DNA of 20,515 nt. Source: Larix sibirica. Lineage: Eukaryota; Streptophyta; Pinopsida; Pinales; Pinaceae. The stretch lies in NCBI GenBank assembly GCA_004151065.3, contig NWUY0300024889.1, forward strand, positions 1 through 20,515. Reading direction: 5' to 3'. A program made the translations under genes and the position numbers. Below the pieces are notes generated by a model. It was given only the letters and a program-made list of their open reading frames with translations. It made no database searches and was not told the origin of the DNA. This document shows positions 8,676 through 18,145 of the stretch, piece by piece; position 1 is the first letter of the stretch, and each line of letters opens with the position of its first letter.

Positions 8676-9891
8676 GAACATTCTCACAGTCAAAATCATT
8701 TGATATTCAACATAAATAAGGATTATCTTTTTCTAAATGATTTAGAAAATGATTGATTCCTCTATCAAAAATGGACAATATAGAAGACCTCTACCATAGA
8801 TTTACTACAGTCCTCTCATATTCAATTAACAATTTCTCCATTGAAGTTTAGGGTAAAAAGATATTAAAAAAAAAGAGCCAACCCCTGGTATGATAAAGAT
8901 GCAAAAATACAAGAAGAACAATCAAGGAATATATTGACGAGTCTCTAAAAATTAACAACATAAATAAATACAAATCCCTAATTAAAAAAAAACAAACTAT
9001 ATAAATAAAAAGCAGGAAAACATTTTACACCCCTCTAAAGTAGCTCCTAAGAAATTCTGGAGGAAAATTCTAACTAGAAAAACTAAATATAATAATAGGG
9101 TTTCTTTGAAGGATTGGAATTTCTATCTTAAAAAACTTTATGAATCTATGGATGTCATAGATAACATTCAAACCCTACTTACAGCATAAGAAATTTTCTC
9201 GTTAGAAGACACAGATTTTTGGGTTAAGTAACTAGAAAATGGAAAAGATAAGGATATTAAAGGATACCAAGCATAAATATTAAAAAATGGATGGCATGTC
9301 CTCATCCCTCACGTCCACAAACTCTTCAATCTAGCAGTCAAGAAAGGTTTCCTTAATCCATGGACTCAGAGCCTCATTATTCCTATTTTTAAAAGTGTTA
9401 ATAAAAATAAGCCCTCCAATTATTGAACCATTATGATTATCCCTCTCTTAGACAAGCTATATGGTATTATTTTGGGGAAAACAATCAACGTATGGCTAAA
9501 AAGTGAAGTTAAGCGAGCTAGAGGTTGAGAGGGATTTAGAAGACTTGACTCAACCATGGACCACCTCGTTACGCTTAGGATCATTGCGGAGGAATCTTGT
9601 AATAGTAGATGCAATCACTTATGTTGCTTTGTGGACTTTTGAAAAGCTTTTGATACAGTGTCAAGAAATAAATTGTGGAATAGATTAGAAGAGGATTAGA
9701 AGAGCTAAAGGTTCCTTTCGAGTTGAGAGATAGTGCAATAAGGTTGTACAAGACTGTCATTGCCAAATTTAAAAGCATTGAAGGGTGGTCAAAAAATATT
9801 AATTGTAATATTTGAGTTAAGCAAGATTTCCCCCTCTCCCCTACTTATTATTCAAAGCTTAAATCAAATTTACATACACTTGTTCATATAG
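8676..9891 (+). pseudogene. LINE family A ORF2, linker and N-terminal reverse transcriptase (copy 1)
   Basis: Linker pieces A-N-P-W-Y-D-K-D and F-W-R-K-I-L are followed by I-P-H-V-H-K-L-F-N-L-A and S-L-I-I-P-I-F-K. Next come P-S-N-Y...I-I-P-L-L-D-K-L and C-F-V-D-F...K-A-F-D-T-V, the RT block with the first catalytic Asp. Then L-W-N-R-L-E-E appears. Many stops and frameshifts occur. The minus-strand frames in this stretch are shadows. Confidence 0.7.
9555..9891 (+). repeat. Direct duplication of an RT segment, first copy
   Basis: It starts CATGGACCACCTCGTTAC and ends TTGTTCATATAG, matching 9893-10210 at roughly 85-90% by eye. It is longer by about 19 bp, partly from a short local duplication of AGGATTAGAAG near 9687. 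The offset between copies at the left end is 338 bp. A single N (9892) separates them. Confidence 0.85.
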
Positions 9892-9892
9892 N
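9892..9892. other. Single undetermined base at a repeat junction
   Basis: The N lies exactly between the two RT repeat copies. Other single Ns are at 11104, 12033 and 18936. The ones at 9892 and 18936 coincide with repeat junctions, which suggests joined contigs or closed gaps, not a miscalled base. Confidence 0.8.
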
Positions 9893-10210
9893 CATGGACC
9901 ACCTCGTTACACTTAGGATCATTGCGTAGAAATGCCATAATAGTAAATCCAATCTCTTTTTGTTGCTTTGTTAAAGCTTTCAATACAATGCCTAGAAATA
10001 ACTTGTGGAATAGATTAGAAGAGCTAAAGGTTCCTTTCAAGTTGACAGACACCACAATAAGGTTGTACAAGACTGTCATTGCCAAATTTAAAAGCATTGA
10101 ACGGTGGTCAAAAAATATTAATTGTAATATTCGAGTTAAGCAAGATTTCCCCCTCTCCCCTACTTATTATTCAAATCTTAAATCAAATTTACATACACTT
10201 GTTCATATAG
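9893..10210 (+). repeat. Direct duplication of an RT segment, second copy
   Basis: This holds the better preserved reading frame: L-W-N-R-L-E-E-L-K-V-P-F, I-R-L-Y-K-T-V-I-A-K-F, N-C-N-I-R-V-K-Q and P-L-S-P-T. It lacks the V-D-F Asp because of an 8-bp deletion around the K-A-F motif. After P-L-S-P-T both copies share the same non-LINE-like tail, so the truncation predates the duplication or the two are related copies placed side by side. Confidence 0.82.
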
Positions 10211-11935
10211 GACTAATCATCCTTATCTCATATCTTATAAATACTAAATTTCATCAAGACAAGCATAGAAAGTCTTTGAGCTACCCCCTAATCTAATGTT
10301 CGAAAAACTATCTGATCTGAGTCCCTTTACAGATAGATAATATACACTAGATACCACTATGCACTTCCAACACATATGCAAAGGAGTGTATATGCACATA
10401 TTTCAATATTACATCATTTTAATATCAAAATCCAATCTAAACCAGTGTCATAGAAAGAGCAACATTTTTAGAAACTATCAGATCTATAAACTGCCACTGT
10501 CTAGGATTCTTTGATCCTCATAGTATTCAAAAAGTATATGGACTTCCTCTAGAACAATATCCTTTTCGTAAATCCTATAAGATTTAGAGTATGAATATGA
10601 GATCATTTTTTAGGAATGTGTTGCTTCAACTGTTGAAGAGTACATTGCAAGATGTCACTTCTTCTTGAAACCACCAGGTTCTCTTTGGCGCACTTCTTCT
10701 TGTTTGGAATAATTTCAAATCTATTGAAGGCATTCATTCTACAAATGCTGAAAGCCATAATTCGGCGAGTGAGAATACCTAGTAGTAGAGGATTAACAAT
10801 AAAAAAATATCTAGATTTAAAGGATACATATCAGTAGCCGAAGGTTCAAATTGAGCATTTTCAGGTCAACAAATTGATCAAAGAATCATCTATGAAAGAG
10901 CCAATCCCAGATTTCTTGCAACAAATCATAGATTTCATTTATTTTTATTCATTATAATAAATTTGCTTCACAAAGTTCGTAGCATTTGGTTGATATATTT
11001 TTCTTATAAATCATGTCATTTGTAATGTAATTGAGAGATATTCCTCTAAGAAGGAAGTTGAGGGTCATATAAGGGCGAATATTTTGCTTATGTACATTTT
11101 ATANGTGCATAAATAAGCTTGTTTTTCCAAGCATTTTGTTTTCCAATGTGGTTTGGTTTGCAGTAGACTAGTAAGAATAATGACTCCATAGCCTAATGGA
11201 GAAGCACTGGTGTGAATTCCAGTTATTTTCTTTCAGATTAATGGTTTGGTTTTTAGTCTTCTTCAGTTGGAAGAAGTAGTCTTGGTTTGCAGCTTGGTTT
11301 ATAAATTGTGGTTGGTTTCAGATGATAAGCATGTGTGGCAAATTGCATGGATAAGGATGAAATGGTTGAAGGAAATTTGGTCTACTATTCTTAGTGCCTC
11401 ACATGGAGGTCACTATTTGCGGTTGGAACCAACATTAGTATGAAAATATACCTATCAAAATTTCCATCTTTGGCCTATTTTCAAGATGCTGTAGTGCATA
11501 TGCCAGTCTGTCTCAGTAGTGGCACTGCAAAATGTGCATGAAGACTAGTGCTCATGGTCATCCAATTTGTTACTGTATTTGTGAAATTCCACTGAGCTTG
11601 TTTTCACGTTAACTCCTTTTATGTCAAAATTCTCCATTTTTCCCACCTTGTCAAATTTCTAATATGGCTTGTCTTGCAATACTCCATTGAGTCGAAAGTC
11701 TAGATTACCATCATTTGTTTAGAAAATGCAACATCTCCTTTGATTTATGTTGCTTTTGCATAAGTTTGTTTGGGCATCAAGCCCAATCTCAAAGTCATGA
11801 ATCCAATCACATCACTCATGCGATACCGCAATCAATCACCAAGGACATATGCACCAAATATCAAGATTAGCGCCCATGCATATAGCGCCAAGGAGATATC
11901 CAAGGGGATTAAAGCCATGCACTATACATTGATAT
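10211..11935. other. No gene recognised
   Basis: Short frames at 10652-10837 and 11246-11443 show no recognisable motif and no continuation. One N is at 11104. No LTR, primer-binding site or LINE tail could be supported. Confidence 0.55.
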
Positions 11936-11974
11936 TGTTGGAAAGCAATATGTTATAAAAACTTATATATTTTA

Positions 11975-12019
11975 TTATTCTTTGTGCATGTGGGATAATT
12001 CCCACATCACAAAGAATAA
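11975..12019. repeat. Near-perfect 20-bp hairpin with one bulged base
   Basis: The left arm 11975-11995 (TTATTCTTTGTG, bulged C, ATGTGGGA) pairs fully with 12000-12019 across a TAAT loop. Just upstream, TGTTGGAAAG at about 11936 resembles the first bases of a plant LTR, but no matching LTR, primer site or tract was found. It may be a remnant of a small hairpin-type element or LTR. Confidence 0.75.
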
Positions 12020-12306
12020 ACGTACAAGCTCANCCCTTTGACCCAATTTAATCATTAATTTCCCACTTAAATTAATAATTACAATTTTGCTTGGGCAAAT
12101 ATTCTCCAATTAATTCCTAAAATATTATTTTTGCCCCATAATCAGAATTGAGAATTATTTGTGGCTTAATTACCCTTTTAATAATTATTTTTTGAAAATA
12201 AGATAATTTACTTAAGAAATTTTAATTATTTTAGCCACCATGTTAATTTTTTATGAATTTTTCCGAAGTGACCTTGGCCAATTTTCCATAGGCCAAAATT
12301 AAGGAC
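12020..12306. other. AT-rich spacer, nothing recognised
   Basis: Very AT-rich with many ATTAATT and AATTATT words and one N at 12033. No coding sequence. It borders the truncated 5' end of LINE family B. Confidence 0.5.
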
Positions 12307-12680
12307 ATGACACATGCCCTACTCATCTATGGACGAAGGGATGGATATGTAAGATATATTCTTAAGCCTAACAAAAATGGTAAGGCCGTGTGGTCTTACT
12401 TCACTGCTAAGATTCAAAGTCATGTAAAATTTTGGTGTTATAATCAATGGATTTCTCGAGGTGGTAGACTCATCCTCATAAAGTCAATTTTTGGAAGCGA
12501 CCCTTGTTTATTGGCAGTTAATCACATTCATTCCAAAAGGCATGAAGTATTTGATCCGTAAAATATGTATTAGCTATATTTGGAAGGGATGCACTGAATA
12601 CGAAGGTTTTCACTTATCCAATTGGAAGATAATTTCTACCCCAAAGAGCTTGGGGTGAAAAGTATATTTTTTTTAGATAA
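12307..12680 (+). pseudogene. LINE family B RT C-terminal region
   Basis: The frame reads L-K-P-N, then W-S-Y-F-T-A-K-I-Q-S-H and W-I-S-R-G-G-R-L-I-L-I-K-S-I-F. The S-x-G-G-R-L-x-L-I-K-S pattern is the well-known L1 region just after the RT fingers and palm. A frameshift near 12540 leads to M-K-Y-L-I-R-K-I-C, I-W-K-G-C and W-K-I-I-S-T-P-K-S-L-G, the usual W-K-G...P-K..L-G continuation. Confidence 0.78.
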
Positions 12681-12683
12681 GTA

Positions 12684-13510
12684 TTGGCCACCAAATCTTC
12701 GCAGAATTTTATTTCCAAGGATGGCCTTTGGAGACATATTTAAATAGTGAAGTATATATCTCCTAGATGAGTTCTCCAGTAGATTTGACGCAACACCAAA
12801 CTAATATATAATGCATCAAACTAGTGGAAGGTGTTGTCTTTGGCATTTCTGATTGTTGGTCTTTTTCTAGCTTGGAAGGTGGGCTTTTGATCTGGGATTC
12901 AGGTGGGACTTGATGCGATTATGGAGTGTCGATTAGAAGTTTTTCTTTCTGAAGGCATGATTATGGAATTTCAGGAGATATGTAGGTGTATGTTGAATAA
13001 ATTTAGTAATTCAATTTTGATTGATGTGTGGAACCAAGTGTGGTTAGATTCTATTGATTTGGGTTTAAAGGGTGTCAGGGCCTTGAAATGGGATCAATAC
13101 ATGAAGTATTTAAGGAAGGATCATATCCTATTAAGAATGAGGATGATGAGTTAGCTTAGGTATACAATAAAACTAGACGCACATACATGGCCAAGCTCGG
13201 CTATCTAGCTCTTGTTAGCAAGCCAAGGGAGACCGTTTGGTGGTGGAGTAAGTTATGGAAAGTTCATACTTATATAAAGAGTGTACTTTTCCTCTGGATG
13301 GTGCTGAAGGAGAGAGTACTTATGTGAGATAGGTTGTATAAGAGGAATTATCAGGGGTAGAGGTATGCTTTCTCAATAGTCCAAGCGAGCAATCTAATGC
13401 TCACTTATTCCTTACATGTTAGTTCACTCGTCAGACTTGGGACAAAATTGAACAACACCTCCGAGTGAAGAGGTTGTGGGAAAAAAAATATTAATTGATT
13501 GCTTTGTTGG
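12684..13510 (+). pseudogene. LINE family B zf-RVT-type region
   Basis: L-A-T-K-S...K-D-G-L-W-R-H-I is followed after a decayed stretch by A-W-K-V-G-F and I-Q-V-G-L-D-A-I-M (about 12870-12925). Next come A-K-L-G-Y-L-A-L, V-W-W-W-S-K-L-W-K and L-F-L-W-M-V-L (about 13190-13310). W..K-L-W and L-F-L-W-x-x-L are hallmarks of the plant LINE region annotated as zf-RVT. The cysteine-bearing part after 13330 is decayed. In-frame stops at TGA/TAG positions are scattered through it. Confidence 0.72.
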
Positions 13511-13544
13511 ATATTTTTAACGAAATGAACTCAAAGAATTCCAT

Positions 13545-14182
13545 GTGCTACCTTACTTTCTTTATTGGGGGGTTTGGGTAATGCATAATTCATATATATT
13601 CAAGGATAAGCATGTTAATAGTAAGAAGGTCTCTTCTCAAGTTTTGGCTCTTCTCAAGCATTATGGACAACCTCACAAGCATCGGATTGACTGTGATATT
13701 AAATATGAGGCAATCGATAAGGAGGTAGCATGGATCGATTTTGTCAGGGCGTGCTAGGGGTCGAAAGGATTTATAGCATTGAATTTGTTCTTCACTATTT
13801 TGAGTCATTACTTCATTGGAAAGGCATGCATGGGGGATGAATTGAACAATTTTGGCGAGCTTAATGCATTATTTCAGCTTTTGTATTTTCCATTGATTGT
13901 GCTATAACCCAAATTTATATTTTCAATGACTCTTCTATGTCAATTAATTGGATGAGAGGAGAAAATCACATTCACAACTCTAAGTTGTAGTAGTTGGACC
14001 TGCATTTGAAGGAAGTCAGTGGATTATTTTGATGGGTGAAGTGCAGTCTCATATACTATGAGCTAAACTCTATAGCAGATGTTTTGTCAAAACAAGCATT
14101 GCAGTTGGACCTGCGGAAACTATATTTAGTTGAGTATAAATATGAAAAACTGATTTCAAAATGGAACAATGATTTGTATTGA
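13545..14182 (+). pseudogene. LINE family B C-terminal end with RNase H domain
   Basis: The first part (13545-13757) reads V-W-V-M-H-N-S-Y-I-F-K-D and ends A-W-I-D-F-V-R-A-C. The RNase H part continues in shifted frames with G-E-L-N-A-L-F-Q-L-L (the catalytic Glu helix), I-F-N-D-S-S-M-S-I-N-W-M (the D-S motif) and E-L-N-S-I-A-D-V-L-S-K (the N-x-x-A-D-x-L motif). It closes with K-W-N-N-D-L-Y before TGA 14180-14182. RNase H would remove the RNA strand from the cDNA hybrid. Plant L1 lineages often carry this domain. Confidence 0.76.
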
Positions 14183-15560
14183 TAGGAGCTATATTTCTAC
14201 TATGAATTATCCTTCTATGTGCCTTTAGAGGAGTTAAAAATAACATTTTGTTAGCCTCGTCTCCTAGACTCAATATTTTCTATGGTTTTCTAGACTACTA
14301 TTCAATAGTTCATGCTTTTTTTGTCCTCAATTAAATAGAGATTTTGATATGATGTGCTTCTGTGGTGTGTGCTTTCACACATGCCAGTTCTAAAGAGCAC
14401 CTGTTAGAGGGTTGTGAACTCCAGTATAGTTCTAACTATCAACCAACAAATTGGACTAGAATTGTAGGTATAAAGCAAATACAATTGTTTTCTTTAAACT
14501 CAGTCAACAAGCATACAAATTGAAAGAATAAAGAATTTTTCTATTAAGAATATGAAATAGGAGTACAAGAACCAGGGGCACCTAAACAATCATGGAAGAG
14601 GAGGCCACCACAGCTATCCGAGGGAGGGTTCGCTGTTTCTCCTCACATCCTTCCGGTTCTCTGGCCAGGTCACAATATGGAATCTCCAACAAAGGTGAGA
14701 GTGAAGTGGGAAAAGGCCTACTTTAGAATCGGTGAAAATTCGACAAAGTGACGACAATGAAAAATTGGAAGGGGATGTGTGTCGAATGAGGGGCCTTGGT
14801 GTCTCTTTTATAACTGAGTATGGGAGTCTAGGGATGAGCTTTGGGCTCTAAACTCGTCAGCCACGCAGAGACTCATGTCATTTTGGTTTTCTTTTTGTCA
14901 GACACGAAGCAAAATGAGCTGAAAGCCAAGCCAACTACTGTGTCATGCTTTTTTAGTGTTTTTTTGTGACTTGAACTGCGCATGCCGAAGGATTATGTGC
15001 GACCCATGTTGATCTTAACAAGGGATTAAGTGCGACCTGGGTTATGAGAACTATTTTGAGGCTTAACTTTCATTTTTGAGATTTTTAATTGACTTTCCAT
15101 GGTCCAAAGGGCATGAATGAGGTGTCATGATGATATATGAAGGTGATTGAGCTGGTGATATGGCAGGTGAGCAAATTTGCTTGTTAATAGCTTCGATATC
15201 TGAAGATTGTTTTTTCAATGCTCTTTGAATAGAAAATATGTTCCCCCCAAAAAACCATCTAAAATAACATATTCAAATTTATGTAGTTTTGCCATTTTCC
15301 TATTCAAATATAATTTTTTCTAAATAAAAATGAAAATGATTTCCATAAATATTAAAAAATTCAGATGAAAAATAAATAAAACTTAAAGTTATTTTCATAA
15401 ACAAGTTTATGAATGTCACGTGAGACTCAAGTAAATATAGAAAATATACACAGAAATGAAGCAACTTTTTGAAAAATAATGTGAATATTGCAGGTTGGAC
15501 TTAGTATTCAATGCCAACTTTTAAAGTTTTATTGTGAATATTGGAGCTTATTCAACAAAA
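14183..15560. other. No gene recognised
   Basis: 14183-14400 may be the 3' UTR of LINE family B. About 14580-14880 is less AT-rich and has a short frame beginning M-E-E-E-A-T-T at about 14592, which stops within 50 codons and matches nothing I know. Beyond 15240 the sequence is very AT-rich. Confidence 0.5.
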
Positions 15561-15940
15561 GTGAAGAAAAATGAAGGAATATATTAAGTTAGTTTGCTAT
15601 TTTGAATGTGGTAAAAGGAATCAAGAGAAGTCATTAAAAATTATTTCGTAAAAGGGATTTTTTTTTTTAAATTACCATGTTCTTCCTATAATAAAGTTTG
15701 GAAAACTTGAGTTGTTAAGTGGTAAATTTGAAAGAATAAATGTTAAAAAGGAGTGAGGAAAATAATCTATATTAGTTTAGTTTATTATTTTGAACGTGGT
15801 AAAGGAATTCGTTGAATTCATTAAAATTTAGTTGGAAAAATGAAAAACAATAAAGTTGTCATGTTTTTAAATTGGGAAAAATTGAGTTTTCAGAAGATAA
15901 GTATAACAAAATTGTGTGAAAACTTGTAAGTGCAAACTTT
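15561..15940. repeat. Degenerate tandem duplication, about 190 bp period
   Basis: The block around 15563-15750 recurs at about 15755-15935. Matching boxes include 'ctattttgaatgtggtaaa' (near 15597) with 'ttattttgaacgtggtaaa' (near 15784), then 'tcattaaaa' and 'aataaagtt'. The second unit has a different spacing around its poly-T run. No coding sequence. Confidence 0.5.
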
Positions 15941-16400
15941 TTAGTTATTGTTTTAATTGATGAATTTGGGTAAAAATGGAAAATATAGAATGAAAGATTA
16001 TGTAAATAAATTTAATTATAAATTGGGTTTAGTTTGAGTGATAGATAGGAGGAATATTATATTTTTATCGAAATTTAAGTTTTTTATAACAAAAATGAAC
16101 AGTACTTTGATATTAAACATATGCAAAATCCAACCAAAATGTACAAAATTGGGTCAAAAACCTAGACTATCTTAAGACATCCTAAACAATAAACTGTAGA
16201 CTAAAATCTACCAGACACTTGTAAACTAGTACATCCAATATATTGATAGCATCAAAGCTATATATTCTAATAAATTGGCCTAACAAAATGATACACAAAA
16301 ACACCATAAACTAGAAAAGATTAAGGGGAACTATGCCCACTTTGTAATTCCCGAAGAGCCCTAGGCTATTTATCTTGCCCTTGAGAGCTGGAGATGTCCA
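15941..16400. other. AT-rich spacer, nothing recognised
   Basis: AT-rich sequence with no long frame or motif. It separates the tandem duplication from the minus-strand decayed frame. Confidence 0.5.
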
Positions 16401-16419
16401 CCACGACATTGGCTGGATA

Positions 16420-17100
16420 CTACATAGAGTCCTCATCCATAGCTTTGGAGATTGAAAAATGAGTTTCTCTGGACCGTTCTCCTCTCAACATATCCTTATG
16501 TAGATCCAATGCAATCAAGAGCCGCTTCTGCTGAGCATCTTGAACCTGAATTTTCCCTTCCAAATCATCAAACCAAGCAACCAAGTTTGAAACATTATTG
16601 GTAACTTGATAAATTGTCTTCATGACTCCATCTAGTTGCAAGGTGATCTGCCTCAAGATAACCTTCAGGTCCATAATATCTAACTTAACATCTCTCAAGC
16701 AATCCCCATATATGAACTCCTCTAGAACCATGCTTTCCAATGTTTTCATATTCCAGAATGCAAACTGTACCATAAGAAATCCCTAGATCTCTCCTCTGAC
16801 GAAAACTTAATGCATAACTCTCGAAAGAACAAAATGCACGTTTGGTTAGGAGGCACTACGATCATCCCCCCATCCTAACACCAAATACCCTCATGCGGCC
16901 ACCTCAGATAGAACAAAATATCCTCCAACTTTATCCTACAACAAAACAATAGAGTTCCTAAAGACACCATATAACAATATCTTGAGCCCCTTCTTACCAC
17001 GCAAGAGAACCGTCGAGAGCTCTTTCACATGTAGGCAAGTAAATTTTTCCAGATTCTCATACTGAGGGAAGAAAGGTAAAGTAAGTTGTCACACATGCAT
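16420..17100 (-). pseudogene. Decayed reading frame of unknown family (about 227 codons)
   Basis: One minus-strand frame stays protein-like from 17100 down to the stop at 16420. It shows P-Q-Y-E-N-L-E-K-F, E-L-S-T-V-L-L-R-G-K-K-G, Y-L-V-L-G-W-G-D-D and then a clean 117-codon segment. That segment has W-F-D-D-L-E-G-K-I and R-L-L-I-A-L-D-L-H and looks helical, possibly coiled coil. Six in-frame stops occur before the clean segment. Most can come from CGA, CAA or CAG by a C-to-T change, for example TGA in GCC-GCA-TGA. No frameshift is needed. The family is not recognised. It lies just downstream (minus sense) of an RNase H fragment and may belong to the same or an adjacent retroelement. Confidence 0.5.
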
Positions 17101-17139
17101 GTTGATTGACAAAAGATACACAATAAGACTCATTTAAAC

Positions 17140-17440
17140 TTAGGGGAGCCACTGACAGTGTTGATGTCCCCCATTTTTTCCCACAATGCCAGGTTCCAAA
17201 TGGACTGCCAACTTGGCTAGACGATCATTTTCCATGTCATTTTGATGCTTGATATGCAAAATGTTATGAAATAGGATTTGCTTTAGTAGTTCGACAATTC
17301 TTATTTGCAGCCTCCCTCAGATCGTATCCAAGATGCAAACTTTTTTCCCAGCTTGCGAAATGATGAGCATTGAATCTCCTAGTATGATGACATTCAAAAC
17401 ACCTAAAGAGACTATAATCTCAAGGCCCATGCTTCTAATT
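17140..17440 (-). pseudogene. RNase H domain fragment of an L1-like retroelement
   Basis: The minus strand reads M-G-L-E-I-I-V-S-L-G-V, I-I-L-G-D-S-M-L-I-I-S (the D-S motif at 17371-17379), I-L-H-I-K-H-Q-N and D-R-L-A-K-L-A-V. It ends with a TAA at 17140-17142, in the same frame. One in-frame TGA interrupts it. The G-D-S...H-I-x-x-x-x-N...A-D/N-D-x-L-A-K layout is typical of the RVT_3-type RNase H at the end of plant LINE ORF2. The usual A-D is N-D here. Its 5' side is cut at the direct repeat beginning near 17439. Confidence 0.7.
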
Positions 17441-17716
17441 TATTTTATTTATTTAAAACTTTTGTTATCAAGGAACTTCACTAGGGCATTTTCACCGATA
17501 CATTTTCAAGATTGGGTTTTTTCACTGACACAATATTTTTAAGATTGGGGTTTTCAACGTGGCACAATACTTTTAATATTGTTTTTTTTTTCATGTGGCA
17601 CAATCTACGTAATTTTCATTGGGGCATTTTAAGGAGCATTTTCACAAGATATTTTTAAGATTTGTCTTTTTCATTAAGGCATTGTTTTTATCATTTTATT
17701 TTATTGATTTAAAACT
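17439..17716. repeat. Short degenerate tandem array between direct repeats
   Basis: Two near-identical AT-rich boxes, TTTATTTTATTTATTTAAAA at about 17439 and TTTTATTTTATTGATTTAAA at about 17694, flank about five units of 30-40 bp. Each unit combines 'ggcacaat/gacacaat', 'ttttaagattgggg' and 'ttttca'. Clear unit starts are near 17488, 17523, 17555 and 17593. No coding sequence. Confidence 0.6.
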
Positions 17717-17729
17717 AGTTTTTACCCTG

Positions 17730-18145
17730 CAAGTATGAACGATCGGATTTACCAAAGACAACCAAAGGAAGACCTAGCACATTTACCCTACAACTTATTT
17801 ATGATCATATAGAGGCTATAGATAAAACGTAGGGAAGAAAGAGAAGCTAAAATTCAAACTGGACTAGAGTCCATGCTTGATAATAAATTTGCATTCTTTG
17901 AAGACAAGATTAAAAAACAAATAGACAATAAGATCATAATGTTAGAGAATAAGTTGCACATAATGGAGATTAGATTATAAGAAATAGAAAAGCAAAGCCA
18001 ATAAACAAAACAACCAACCCAACAAGGAGAGATTGATAATTTAGAAAATCGTGAGATGAAGAGAAAGATTAAAGAACTAGAAGCAAAGGTAAATGACAAT
18101 CTAACCCTAAATAGTCTAGAAGGTAAATTGGATATCAAACATGAA
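17730..18145 (+). pseudogene. LINE family A ORF1, N-terminal part with coiled coil
   Basis: A basic start (D-L-P-K-T-T-K-G-R-P-S-T) leads to Y-D-H-I-E-A-I-D-K-T. After a frameshift near 17830 comes a long charged heptad-rich stretch: R-E-E-R-E-A-K-I, F-F-E-D-K-I-K-K, M-L-E-N-K-L and D-N-L-E-N-R-E-M-K-R-K-I. It reads as the coiled coil that trimerises L1-like ORF1 proteins. It contains in-frame stops near 17980 and 18002. The RRM part seen in copy 1 is missing: the sequence passes straight into mid-APE. The minus-strand frame over this stretch is a shadow. Confidence 0.55.

Larger units (their letters stand above)
7364..10210 (+). mobile_element. LINE family A, copy 1 (ORF1 end + ORF2, truncated)
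   Basis: This is a non-LTR retrotransposon with the order ORF1 RRM end, APE endonuclease, linker, RT. It is 5'-truncated inside ORF1 (the exact edge near 7364-7400 is unclear). At the 3' end it is cut right after the RT K-Q-D-F-P-L-S-P-T motif, with no YADD box. Several frameshifts and stops make it inactive. The same family recurs at 17730-20515. Confidence 0.8.
12307..14182 (+). mobile_element. LINE family B (L1-like with RNase H), 5'-truncated
   Basis: The last 1.9 kb of a plant L1-type ORF2 can be read in order: RT C-terminal region, zf-RVT-type region, RNase H. It differs from family A, in which neither the zf-RVT nor the RNase H part is visible here. At least three frameshifts and several stops inactivate it. 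The 5' edge is near 12310-12330. The coding end is TGA 14180-14182, and no poly(A) tail or target duplication was identified. Confidence 0.8.

Noticed and set aside
9420-10097. Minus-strand frames within the LINE RT region
   Set aside because: They are antisense to RT, and the repeated M-L-L-N-L-A-M start only reflects the sequence duplication. One runs across the N.
10590-10840. Possible copia-type RNase H end (a 'V-E-E-Y-I-A'-like string)
   Set aside because: Only a few residues match, the flanking motifs are missing, and no LTR or polypurine tract was found.
11936-11945. LTR start (TGTTGGAAAG)
   Set aside because: No second LTR, primer-binding site or terminal CA could be located. A ten-base match is not enough.
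14403-14420. Possible LTR start (TGTTAGAGGG)
   Set aside because: No partner repeat or internal retrotransposon sequence in either direction.
14592-14730. Short exon-like frame beginning M-E-E-E-A-T-T in less AT-rich DNA
   Set aside because: Fewer than 50 codons, no recognised domain and no convincing continuation after the likely splice sites.
17854-18138. 94-codon minus-strand frame
   Set aside because: It is antisense to the ORF1 coiled coil. Low-stop antisense frames are expected opposite K/E-rich sequence.
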